Shown: in pieces, positions 1-10,765 of the stretch
Layout of the letters: every line of letters begins with the position of its first letter
Position numbering within the stretch: position 1 is the stretch's first letter
Assembly (NCBI GenBank): GCA_905250075.1
Contig: CAJNOP010000277.1
Coordinates: 188,588 to 252,587, forward strand
Direction: 5' to 3'
Length of the DNA stretch: 64,000 nt
Source of the DNA: Rotaria sp. Silwood1
Lineage: Eukaryota > Rotifera > Eurotatoria > Philodinida > Philodinidae
Notes under the pieces: generated by a model
Seen by the model: only the letters and a program-made list of their open reading frames with translations
Database searches by the model: none
What the model was told of the DNA's origin: nothing
Program-made: the position numbers and the translations under genes

Positions 1-3000
1 GAAGCATTTGAATGTATGCCTATGACGAGTAAGATATTTTTTTCTTTCTTATGATTCTTATGAAATGTTTACCAATGAGATTGGAAATCGAACATAATAA
101 TAAGAAAAAAAGCTCAAGTAGATTACAAAGGAAATATTCCTGCCTTTTAAATTGATGAATACAGTGGTTTGATATTAAACTTTTTTTTTTTATTGAAATG
201 ACTTAATTTTATAATATGAAAGAAAAAAATGCGTCAGGTAGCAGCAGTCAAAAGAAAAAAATATGAAAGAAAGACTAAAGCAAGTTTACTTATTAAATAT
301 GCGTTTCATATCAAAGTCAAAAGAAATTTCTATTAACTTTACTTAATCGATTTCTGATTGAATAAGGTATGATACGACATTCTATGTATAGAACAGTAAA
401 ACAAGACCATTTCATGATATATATACAGTCACTTAAAGACAGTACTACAGTTCTATGATACTTATTTTATATAGAAACAGGTAAACTAAATTTATTTGTA
501 GATATACACTTTCAATAAAGAAAATGCTAGTCAAGACACTTTGGGAAGTTTCTTTTTTTTCTTTCATTCCATCATCAAGACAATCAAAAAAAAATCGATG
601 CATACATTATATTCATAATTACAATAGTAGGAAGAAAAAAAAAAACATGTTTGGTTTTAATTCTTTTTCTTTTTCTTTTTGTTTTTCATAAATTTCTATT
701 CTGGCTTTGCATTCAATTTCATATTTTGAATGAAAATTTGACCTTAGATTTTGTTTTCATTATTAAATAAAATATTGATGTTTATCTTGATACTTCTTTT
801 TTTTTTTATCGTTTGCCGTACAAAATAGACAAATAACTCATTGTTGGCAAACTTTTTTTTTAATCCACTTCAGTTATGAAAAATCATTCATCTAGTTGAA
901 ATTATATACTTTAGGTTATTTGCTGTCATGAGGAGAAGATAATAATCAATATAGTACTAATTCTTGCCAACTGAAATACATCTCAAGAAAACCTTCTTGA
1001 ACACTATGTTCTCATAAAGAGTTAATATATAGCTTTACAATGTATTACTAAAAGAGATCACTGAGGAATAGAAGATTTTAATTAAATTATTTATTTCAAA
1101 TAAGTGTCAACTTGACATATAGTTTCATTATTGCATGACAATATGATAATTGAGTGAGTTCTTTACAATAATCATAAAATACTTCACGAATTTCTCATTT
1201 GAAATAAAGTGTAGATGATTATAATATTGAAAATTTGTAAATAAGTGTTCAATCGAGCATTTAAATTCAAGAGATTTTTGTTTTTTATTGAGTAGTTTTA
1301 TTTTTCACTAAGTCAAATAAGTTTCTTTTTTTTGTTGACTAGTATTTTCTTATTATGGCGACACGAAATCATAAATTATGCATCAAGAATAATCATTATA
1401 TACGTATTTTATATTCTATTCTTTTTTTTTTTTTTACAATTGTAAGAACTTTTTTGTTATAAGACTCTTCATTTGTTTTTCAGCACAATTCTGTTCTATT
1501 TTTGTCATAATATTAAATTCGGCAATAATACAATAACAACTAATAACATTTTATATATTAGTACAAATGGAACCTGACATCTCTTCAGATATTATTTTAT
1601 TAATTTGAGAGTTGTACTTGTTTTTTGTACATTTTTAATTAGTAAACTGTTTTCTTTGTTGAAGATTTTTCTCAAGAAGAAATGACATTATGAAATCAAA
1701 TTTTGAATATTTTTAGTGCAAACAACAATAAATGAACCAACGAAACTAAAAACTACGTAAAATATTGTTTACAAATCATCTTTCTGAATTTGTTTGTATG
1801 CACAAAATTTGCATCAACTTTTTAAGAACAAAAAAAGTCGACATTATATATTTTGTTACTAGTAAGTCGTATGCAAATTACAAACTGCCAAGGTAATCAA
1901 CCATAACTATTTTTAAATGCAATATGTTTAAAAGTAAAAACGTACTGCTTAGTGCGTCAGCAAAGAAGAGAAAAAAAAAAGAAACTTTTTTTTCTTATCG
2001 ACGCAATGCAGGTTGATGTTTTTTTTTCTTTATATGTCTTGTAATAGTGTCAGCCAAATATATTAATAACAATGTGAAGTTTTTTCTTCTTTTAAATATG
2101 CATTGGCATAGTTTAAAAAGAGAAAAAAAAACCTGTTGTGTTGTTTGAGCGAAAGCCAATATGATAGAAAAAAAAAATTACATATGCGTTAGATTAAGTA
2201 ATTATTTCATGTAATATCGAAAACAATTGCAGAAGGTTAAGAAAGAGAATTGTATTCTAACGAATTCTATGAGACTTTTTTTTTTTCATCAAAAAAATTT
2301 AAACAAAAACAAATTCATAAATTATCTTTGTTTTAATAGAATAACAGATAATCTTGTTTGAATAAAAATATGTTTTTTAATATGTCGTAGAAAATTTTAT
2401 TTGCGTTCATCAAAATTCTGATTGTTTCAAAATGCCTATTGAGACTATGCGAGACGCATGTAATTCATTTTTTGGTCATTGTTGCGCTTTTTTCATTCTT
2501 TACTGATTAAAAACGCATTGTAACCATGTGGTTTACATTCAATAGACGTTAAAAACAAGAAAAACTACTGTAAGTGTATAATGTACTTTAAGATAAAAAA
2601 AAAAGTTTAACTATAGATACGAATTTTTTTTTTTCGTCGATGAAATATTTAAATGATTTTTTGAATGTTCAGACGAACTATAATTTAAGAATACCTAAAA
2701 TTAGGAATGCAAGGATAATTAATTACGGTGATCATAGATTGAAATTCAATTTTTTTCGATTGGAAGAGTTCTATTTCAAGAACATGCCTAAATTTCAGAA
2801 AAATACATTAGAAGTTTTTTGGAATTCGGGATTTCGAATCTATAGATAGCTTATCGAAATTCTCATTTTGAATTTTGTCGTTTACAGAAGGCTTACTTCT
2901 CACGATTTAGTCATGTTTTATAATATATAACTATTTTCTTGAAATAGACCTGTTCTAAGCGTAATAATCGAGATCAGTCTGAGACTACGGTAGTTTAATC

Positions 3001-4075
3001 ATGCGTTCGCTCTTCTTTTCCTTAGCCTATGCGTATCTATATATGGACCGTTGTAGAACTGCATGTAAGATCGATGCATTGCTCTACCACACTCATCAAT
3101 ACATGGTTGGTTGACACGCCAATTTAAAGTGTCACCGCTGTCCATCGTCACCGTTGCATATATATCCGTGATATGAAGATGTTTTCTTGATGACTGATAT
3201 CTTTAAACTATCAATTATTCCATCCATTCTACATACACATATATATCAATATAAATAGTGGAGTTGACCGATTGTTTCACACATACGAAACTACTGCATG
3301 GATACTTACTCATAAAATGAATTTTCTGTTTTGATTATGTTCAGTGAGCTGTGTGAGTATAGATGTGGATGAGTGTAGTTTTGTATTTGTATTTTTTCTT
3401 CAGCTAAAAGTCGATATCTACATCAACAACTACACTAATACAAAGATCCGTATCCAAACTACTTAAAACTATATCTCACAAACATATTACTTGCACTCAC
3501 ACCGCCATTCTTTTATTCATACTGATGAGTTTAATTAATCTAATAATATAAGAACCAAACAGCTAATGAAAGTTTGAGAGAACGATTAACTTAACATAAA
3601 CAGAATAGAAAAAAGAGTTGCTCTGGCGCATAAGTGTCAAGTACGAAAGAGTCGGCGCATAAATATCATGAACGGAAGTGTTGTGTCGCCTAATGATGGA
3701 GAGCGAAAGATGAGAAAAGGAATCAAATTTATTGACCATAAAAAACAAGAAAAGTCAAAAATAAAGAAGGATTAATGACACATGTTAGAAGAATTACAAT
3801 GTTGTTGTTGAAGAAAAAGTCAGACAAATGACGATGTCATATTTCATTAGCCTATAATACTTTTATTCATAGTTATTAAAAATTGACACGATATATTCAT
3901 GAGATTCTTTTAGACAAACGTGTTTTCTTGACTTTAACTCAAGCTGATACAGTCTTTATGTGTGATACTTTAGAATGAAGATCTGACTAGAGCTCCCATG
4001 ACTTGATATTTAATAACTATCTACAAGTTTAACCAATTTATTTTTTCAGATTATTTCCTTATATCTATTTATAGA
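1..4075. other. AT-rich intergenic, no gene seen
   Basis: Homopolymer-rich A/T sequence. The few short open frames (for example 2640-2849) have no recognisable domain and no coding-like composition. Around 3355-3440 there is a weak GTGGATGAGTGTAG stretch followed by a complementary-looking stretch, possibly a very decayed telomere-like hairpin. A likely 3' splice site (TTTTTTCAG, ending 4049) and another (TTTATAG, ending 4074) lie just before the next gene, so it may have a 5' UTR intron. Confidence 0.6.
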
Positions 4076-5350
4076 ATGACTGTGACAACAGACGTTAAGC
4101 CAATATCAAGAAAAAATTGTTTATTAACAATATCTTTAATTATTTTTATATTTGCTTCATTTCTAATCGGATTTCTTATGAATGTATCGCGTGATACTCC
4201 TACTCAACTGATTCTAAAGTCGACTCAAGTCACGTTAGTTGAGAGACTACTTAATAATTCTCAAACAAATACTACTCCTATTGTTCATCCTTCACCAAGT
4301 CGTACACCATTTGAAAATTTTATTTGTGATAATACAAGTATTGATCGATTTCCAACGTCATCGACAACACCATCCAATGATTCATTTGATATATATCGAA
4401 AAAATTCTCTAGAAAAATATTGTAATATTGTACCTATTCCACGACGTAATTATACAAAACCACAGACATATACACAAGAAGAAGTTGCATTTGTTATTTT
4501 TACATCTTCGAAATTTTTTCATACACGAGCAACAGCAACACGTGATACATGGCTTTCACGTATAACAAATTATTATTTTCTTGGTGCAACTCCTTATCCC
4601 TATTTACCTGTAACTGTTATTTCTGGTGCTGGTGAAGATAAATTATCAAATATAAAAAAAATTTTTTATGGTCTTCAAATAATTTATCAACAACAAATGA
4701 ATCTTCCTATAAATCAACGACAAAAATGGTTTTATATAGCTGGTTGTGATACATTTATTCTTCCTCATCATTTACTTAAACGTCTTGATGGTTTAGATTA
4801 TACAAAAGCTATTCGTGTTGGTGGTCATTGGGGACATGCTAATTGTCCAGGACCAAATGGAACAAGTTATACAGCTGAATTTCCATCAGGTGGTGCTGGA
4901 TTTTTTTTTAGTATGAAATTACTTGAAATAATGCAACCACATTTAATAAATTATGTTGAAAATGTTTGGCCACATGGGAATTTTGCATCTGATTGTGCAC
5001 TTGCATGTCTTGCTCATCAATTAGGTGTTAGTTTAACAAAACAAGTTGGTTTTTGGGCACATGCACCAGCATTTACATTAGCTGAAAATGGACATGAAAG
5101 ATTTCATAAAGAACCTGAACCAAATGATTTTCATTATGTTCAACCTGATGAAATGTATGCACTTGATGAATTTTATGTTAATCAACATATGGATAGATTA
5201 ATCAATGATGAAAATTGGAACGAATTAATTCCATTTACTCGACGTTTTGTTTCTAGTCATTATGAATTATTAAGAAAAAAACGACAAGAATGTACTTTGC
5301 CAANNNNNNNNNNGAGTAGCAGTCCATATCAAATAATATTAGTACTGTAA
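4076..5350 (+). CDS. GT31 (Fringe-like) glycosyltransferase, type II membrane protein, C-terminus interrupted by gap
   Basis: Predicted Golgi glycosyltransferase of the Fringe/core-1 galactosyltransferase superfamily (GT31). A hydrophobic anchor at about residues 17-37 follows a short basic cytosolic tail. A Ser/Thr-rich stem follows, and the catalytic domain begins near residue 135 (VAFVIFTSSKFFHTRA, then RDTWLSR). The metal-binding strand reads WFYIAGCDTFI, where the family normally has a DDD-type motif, so one acidic position is replaced. Further family-like blocks are FPSGGAGFFFS and ASDCALACLAHQLGV, the acceptor-side region near the end of the fold. The gene is one exon from ATG 4076. 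Ten Ns at 5304-5313 lie in the last 20 codons, so the stop at 5348-5350 is only valid if the gap is really ten bases. Acceptor and sugar donor cannot be told. Confidence 0.75.
   Translation: MTVTTDVKPISRKNCLLTISLIIFIFASFLIGFLMNVSRDTPTQLILKSTQVTLVERLLNNSQTNTTPIVHPSPSRTPFENFICDNTSIDRFPTSSTTPSNDSFDIYRKNSLEKYCNIVPIPRRNYTKPQTYTQEEVAFVIFTSSKFFHTRATATRDTWLSRITNYYFLGATPYPYLPVTVISGAGEDKLSNIKKIFYGLQIIYQQQMNLPINQRQKWFYIAGCDTFILPHHLLKRLDGLDYTKAIRVGGHWGHANCPGPNGTSYTAEFPSGGAGFFFSMKLLEIMQPHLINYVENVWPHGNFASDCALACLAHQLGVSLTKQVGFWAHAPAFTLAENGHERFHKEPEPNDFHYVQPDEMYALDEFYVNQHMDRLINDENWNELIPFTRRFVSSHYELLRKKRQECTLPXXXXSSSPYQIILVL
5304..5313. other. Assembly gap of ten Ns
   Basis: Ten consecutive Ns inside the 3' end of the GT31 gene. 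Ten is a common placeholder length, so the true size is unknown and the reading frame after it is unreliable. Confidence 0.98.
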
Positions 5351-6479
5351 TATGGCAAGAAATATTGTTTGTCCATAATTGATCAATATCTTTAGATTGC
5401 TCTATCGAATAGAAGGAAAGTTGTATTTGACATAATTAATTAGGTTTGTTGTTTGGAAATAATTTCGTCAATAATGAACGAGATGTGAATTATACTTTCG
5501 TTAAAATTTCTTCTATGACTTATCAAAAACAGTTTTTACTGCGGAATTATTCGTCGCTATACATTAGCGAGTTTTTTAAAAAGCCCAATAGGTAGAAAGA
5601 TATGACAAAACTACAAAAAATTGCACTGGATTCAAGTGTCTATAAAGGTGTAGCTCGATCAGATATTCAACTATTCTGCTTCTGCGACTCTCTCAGTGAA
5701 ATAATATGTAGTTATTTGAATTCCGAAATTCCAGTTATTATATACTCAAAAATTGAATTAAACTTGCATGCCCGACTTAAGCGGCTAAAGATTGACGAAC
5801 ATAATATATAAATCAAAAAACATATTGCTTCATATAAATATGTAAAAACATACCACAGAAACATCTGGGTACTTTTTCTACGAATTAAAAAGAACATTTT
5901 AATGATACGTATTTCTAACAAGATCTCATAAACAAGGAGTGTATGATAGTCTTTTTATTAAGTAAATAGAATATACATTTCCAATTACTTAATGCTGTGA
6001 TGGATGTAACATTGACTTCGTCTGCGTCGACGTCAAAAATAATGTTCCGAAAGTGTTTTTTGAGTAAGCAAATGAACATCTTATTTTGTCAGATTTTAAA
6101 TGTCGAGAAAAAACAGGTATTATTCTATGACAGAAACCACATAACCTTCAAAATCTTATCTTTTCATTTCGCTCGAACATAACTCAAAAAATTAAATAGC
6201 ATAATTTATTTATACTTCACACATTCTATGTGGACCATATTCAATTTCTAGATAAAGAGACATCGATAAGAAATCTAAACTTGAATAATCCTTCATCTTT
6301 TCTTCGTCGAAAAAGAAAACGGACCACTGTACAACTTTCTGTAATCATCTAAATCTCCATACAAAATATTGACGCACTCGACAATGCTGTACAGACAAAT
6401 GAAATTTCATTTAATCATACTCTTCACTTTTATACCTGCTTATCGACAACTTGTTATCTTTCACTCTATTAATTATACA
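5351..6479. other. Intergenic, nothing recognised
   Basis: AT-rich sequence with only short open frames lacking recognisable motifs. Confidence 0.55.
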
Positions 6480-6620
6480 CCGTTTTATCATCATTATCGA
6501 GACCGAAAAAGCACGATCGTAAACGGTCGTATACGTCAAAGTACTTCTGGAAACTGTCACCGTGCATGACAATCGTATATGGTCGTAACTTAGTCGTAAG
6601 TTCCCAGGCCGAGAAATCGG
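6480..6620. repeat. CGTATACGG-word repeat, copy 1
   Basis: GC-richer patch dense in words such as CGTAAACGGTCG, CGTATACG and CGTATATGGTCG. Similar word-rich patches occur at 11690-11845 and 48415-48685, so it is probably one dispersed, strongly diverged repeat family. No coding potential is evident. Confidence 0.4.
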
Positions 6621-6810
6621 ATAGTAAGATCGGTCATGAATTCTTGTATAATCCTATCCGACCTTACGGAAATATCGTATATGATCATACAAAATCATAC
6701 GAAAAGTCGTTGTCTCAGAAATCTGATATCAAGTTTTACACCAAGTTTCTTATATGCTCCAGCAATAAAATTTTGTATGATTATAAAAAAATCGTAGAGT
6801 AAGATTATAA

Positions 6811-7612
6811 CCCTAGAGATAGTACTGAGTTCAGAGTACCCATGTACCGAGAAAGCCTCAGCAGGGTATCCAATATGGGTACTTCGAAAATTCTCAGTAA
6901 TTATACTGATGTAGAGACTGCATGGGGTACCCATAAAGTATGCTCAATGAACAAATACTTATATGGGTATCCGCATCTGTAATTTTACTGAGGAAAGCTC
7001 TACAGGGTACCCTACATTTGTTGCGTTCTGTGTAGCGACTGTTCATTGACCGTTTTCTTCTTTCATGCATGGCTCCGTATAAACAACTGAGGAAAACATA
7101 ACAAATTAATTTATTTTTATACTAATTTTTTCTAGATTATTTCTTGACTATTTCTTAGTCGAGAACATGCCAATCTTGATCGTAGATGAAGAGTGGACTA
7201 TTCTGAAGTGGTCTGATGGATACTCAACCAACTTAAGTCCGGTCAGATCCCGGCATTTGACCTGCTGAGTTTTCGAAATTGAAACAATTAAATATAATAA
7301 AATCGAAAAAAAATATAATTAATTGCTTTCAGAGAAACAAAAATGAAACAAGTTAAAGGTCAGGTTCGATCCTGAACATACTGAAATTTTGGCAACAGGG
7401 TACCTAGAAATACTGTACAATAGTGCTTGATTGAGTATCTGAACAGTATCTTCATATACCCAATTACTATACATTTTGTAGCAGGGTACCTGCCAAAGTA
7501 CCACTTAGGTACTTGAAAGTACCTACAAGTACTTTGGTACCCAAAAGTTCCCGTGACATACTGGTAACAGGGTACTTTTTCAGGTACCCTTAACTCAGTC
7601 CATTCTCTAGGG
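6811..7612. mobile_element. piggyBac-like non-autonomous DNA element
   Basis: About 800 bp bounded by imperfect inverted termini: CCCTAGAGATAGTACTGAG on the left, and the reverse complement of CCCTAGAGAATGGACTGAG on the right. The CCCTAGA start resembles piggyBac-family ends. The interior holds ten or more AGGGTACC-like words in both orientations, the density expected of subterminal transposase-binding repeats. No transposase is seen. The flanks (ATAA and AAGT) do not form a TTAA duplication, so the family call is tentative. Confidence 0.5.
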
Positions 7613-8264
7613 AAGTGATTTCTTTAACAATATGCTTTATTTGCTACACTCTCCCTTCATCTAGCTATTATAAATTACGTTAACTTCACATAAGCAACAA
7701 CACTCTAATTAATAAACGTAATGCAGACGTATCCACAAAGGAAATAATCATTAAACAATAAAACCAATAACCAAATAGTTATAAAAAGTCTGGCATAGAA
7801 AAATAAGAAGATGAAAAGGGGATATTCTATACTGAGTGTATAGAGAAAAAGAGATGAAAATTTATATTTTCTATATTATTATAATAGACAAATAAGAAAC
7901 GAAACTAAGTGTAATCTATATTATCAATCTAGAAAAAAGAAATTAAAAATGGAATTCTCTATATCACTATAGTCCGAACGGTCAAAAGTCCGAGTAAAAT
8001 TTTGATTTCTTTTTAATATTCATTTTGGTTTCATGATAATGTCTTTTGTTGCTTTTCATGTACTATAGACTGATATGGATTGGTCATATATCTACCATTA
8101 TAATCCTCTACTAGTCGTATATCGATAGTGTATATCTTAGATTTTTATCTCTTTCTATTTGTGCACATTCCCTGAATAATTTAACGTGTATCGATTTTTC
8201 ATAGGCTATTACAAGTTTGATTTTCATTTGTACAATAAAACTTGTTTAACAGATTTCAAATATT

Positions 8265-8660
8265 GTACGTATCAAGAGGGAAGGAACGAAAATAGCGTAC
8301 TTCAGCGTACTTCCTGTACTTCCAGACTATATGATAACTGTACATCAGATCTTTTTAGCTATTTCAAGTTTACTATCGACCTGCGTTACGGTATATTAGC
8401 CGGAGTCCAGCTTACTTAAATCAACCTCCCCCTAAAGTCCAAATACTTCACGGTACTTCCAATCCGGAAATACCGTGAAGTATTTGGACTTTTTGGCAGA
8501 TAGACTTACGTAGACTGGATTCCGACTAACATACCGTAACACAGGTCGATAGTAGACTTGAAATAGCTAAAGAGATCTGATGCACAGTTATCATATAGTC
8601 TGGAAGTACAGGAAGTACGCTGAAGTACGGCATTTTCGCTCCTTCCCCCTTGGTACGTAT
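8265..8660. repeat. Near-perfect 396-bp palindrome
   Basis: The left arm starts GTACGTATCAAGAGGGAAGG. The right arm ends with the complementary CCTTCCCCCTTGGTACGTAT. The centre is near 8470, where an inner dyad joins CCAAATACTTCACGGTA with TACCGTGAAGTATTTGG. The arms share long blocks, such as ATATGATAACTGTACATCAG and its complement. It lies wholly inside the 7972-9311 element. Confidence 0.75.
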
Positions 8661-8723
8661 ACATAAGACTCTATGCTAACATATTCCGGGATAACTTTTA
8701 ATATTATGCTTACTTTCTTGTAG

Positions 8724-9009
8724 TATGACCTACATAATTCATATGTTGACACTAGTAGTGGTCCTGATGAAGAGAGGTCAAATGCTGACAGACTTACTTT
8801 ACAAAAGAAAATGCTGAAGTCTAAGTATAGAACAGCAGCATCGTGTGTACATTGGTACAATAGATCAATTAATAGGCAAATCTTCTACTGTAATAATAGA
8901 TAGTTCTGATATTATCAATGATCAGGTGAATGAACTTGATGTTTTTATGGGTGAAATGGAGGATGATTATGAAGTGCAAGAGAAAATGGAAGATGAACGT
9001 AGATCCTAA
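8724..9009 (+). pseudogene. Possible transposase C-terminal remnant
   Basis: After a splice-acceptor-like TTTCTTGTAG there is about 95 codons of polar, acidic sequence, with one frame change near 8845 and a stop at 9007-9009. The tail is rich in D/E/M (VNELDVFMGEMEDDY). Its place inside an inverted-repeat element suggests transposase debris. There is no catalytic motif, so this is a guess. Confidence 0.25.
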
Positions 9010-9439
9010 TACAGCATGGTTTACCTTACTCTACAGACACATAATCAGCTTTCATTAATCACTTTAATATCGATTGTATCATATGTTGTATGTAGCATGA
9101 ATTTCATTTCGGCAACAAATATGCTACCTTTCCTTTTTCTGCTTCGTTCTTTTAATGCGTTTGTTCTATATTGTATTGGTACATGTTATTAGATACTCCA
9201 AGTCATGTTGTGTGTTCCTATGTAATAGCACTTTATAACTCCTTCTTATAGTATTTTACAATAAAACTTAATATGAACACACCCTCAACTCGGACTTTTG
9301 ACCATTTGGACTATAATAAAGAAAAATAAAAAATTAAGATTAAGACTTTCCATAATATTAATATACAAAAATACGAAAAAAGATTAGGTTTTTCTATATT
9401 ACGAATATAGAAAAATATAAAATTAAAATTGTCATTTTC

Positions 9440-10413
9440 ATGTAAGGGAAGTTAGCAGCCGATTCGAGTTTTTCGCAAAACAATACATCCCATTAAGTGA
9501 GCCACACCAGAGATGCAGTGAGCCAAGTGCAGCTCGACGAGCTCTATCGAATGGTATAAGTTTCACCTTCAGAAGAATAAAATTTTGGGAATTAGGACCG
9601 GTGGAAGATCTGTAGGAAGGCTTTGGACTCGGATTTTCTCTGACGATTCATTCCACGAACTGAGCCACTTTTAGAACTTATCTCATTAGATGCAGCTCAA
9701 CGAGCTCTATTGATTGGTATGTGTTTCACTTCGATAAGAATAAAATTATATTCAGCAGGACCCTTACTCACAACATTACCACCAACGAAAATTATAATGA
9801 AACATATCATTCGAGACGGCTTCGGACACAGCAATGATTCCGCTTTGGTCGATCAGTAGTTCAAATTGTCCAGCAAATTGTTCAATGAAAGAAAAAAACA
9901 AAAAGAGTAGATATCTTGATTTTATGAGTATTCTTGTGTATGAACATATACAATAACTATATTCAAACGTACATCATTTGATAGAGCTTCTCACGTTGCA
10001 TCGATTTAACTGTGTTTCATTAGTGGATCAAATGCCGGAATGAATCGTCGATGGCAGCACCATGAGAATCGCGCTGAATATTTTTCGAAAATCCTAATGG
10101 CCCAAATTTAATTTTTTTTTCGAGCGAAACCTATGCCAATCGATAGAGCTCCTCAAGCTGTATCGAATGAGCTAAGATTCAGATGTGACTCAGTCTGCGA
10201 AGCGAATCGTCAGAGGAAATCCGGGCCTAAAGCCTTGCTGGAGATCTTCCAGAGGTCCTGCTGACTTGAATTTTATTCTTATCAAAGTGAAACATATACC
10301 ATTCGATAGAGCTCGTCGAGCTGCATCTGATTCACTGCATCTCTGCTGTGGCTCACTCAATGGGGCGAATCGTTTTGCGAAAAACTAGAATAGGCTGCTA
10401 ACTCCCCTTACAT
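9440..10413. mobile_element. Second inverted-repeat element, about 200-bp termini
   Basis: The left end reads ATGTAAGGGAAGTTAGCAGC and the right end is the complement of ATGTAAGGGGAGTTAGCAGC. Matching continues for about 200 bp (shared blocks TAGTTTTTCGCAAAACGAT and GCAGCTCGACGAGCTCTATC). A module around GCTCGACGAGCTCTATCGA recurs internally at about 9690 and 10145. No transposase is seen. Similar ATTTTC sequence on both sides may be the target duplication. It interrupts a unit of the 44-bp minisatellite. Confidence 0.65.
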
Positions 10414-10765
10414 ATATTTTCTGTCTTACCAGCATCGAGAAATAAGAAATAAAAATTAATGTTTCTCTCTTATGAACATGGAAAAGTAAGGAATAAAACT
10501 AACGGTTATCTATATTATCAATATAGAAAATAAGAATTTAAAATGGGATTTTCTATATAACCAGCATCGAAAATGAAAAATTAAACTTAAGATTTTCTAT
10601 AATATTAATATAGAAAAGTTAGAAATAAAATCAAACCATTTTCTATACTATTGCTATAGAAAAATAAAAAGTAAAAACGCTATTTTCTATGTTAAATACA
10701 TAAAAAATAAAGAACTAAAATTAAAATTTTCTATATTGTTCATATAGAAAAATAAGAAAGATAAT

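Larger units (their letters stand above)
7972..9311. mobile_element. 1.34-kb inverted-repeat DNA transposon inside the minisatellite
   Basis: The termini read GTCCGAACGGTCAAAAGTCC on the left, and the reverse complement of GTCCAAATGGTCAAAAGTCC on the right. Both sides are flanked by TATA, consistent with a TA (or TATA) target duplication. The flanking sequence rejoins to give an intact minisatellite unit. Inside are a 396-bp palindrome (8265-8660) and a possible transposase 3' remnant (8724-9009). The superfamily is unresolved; TA insertion suggests the Tc1/pogo side. Confidence 0.65.
7840..10765. repeat. 44-bp minisatellite, split by two inserted elements
   Basis: The unit is about 44 bp, roughly TTTTCTATATTATTAATATAG followed by AAAAATAAGAAATTAAAATTAA. 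Each unit contains a small dyad (TTTCTATA...TATAGAAA). Eight units run from 10414 to 10765; more lie at 7840-7971 and 9312-9439. The breaks coincide with the ends of two inverted-repeat elements, so the array was once continuous and was later invaded twice. Confidence 0.7.

Noticed and set aside
2640-2849. 69-codon frame in the first 4 kb
   Set aside because: No homology by eye, and composition matches surrounding AT-rich DNA.
7360-7385. T-arm-like TCAGGTTCGATCCTGA
   Set aside because: A good small stem-loop, but no tRNA body is found upstream and it lies inside the piggyBac-like element.
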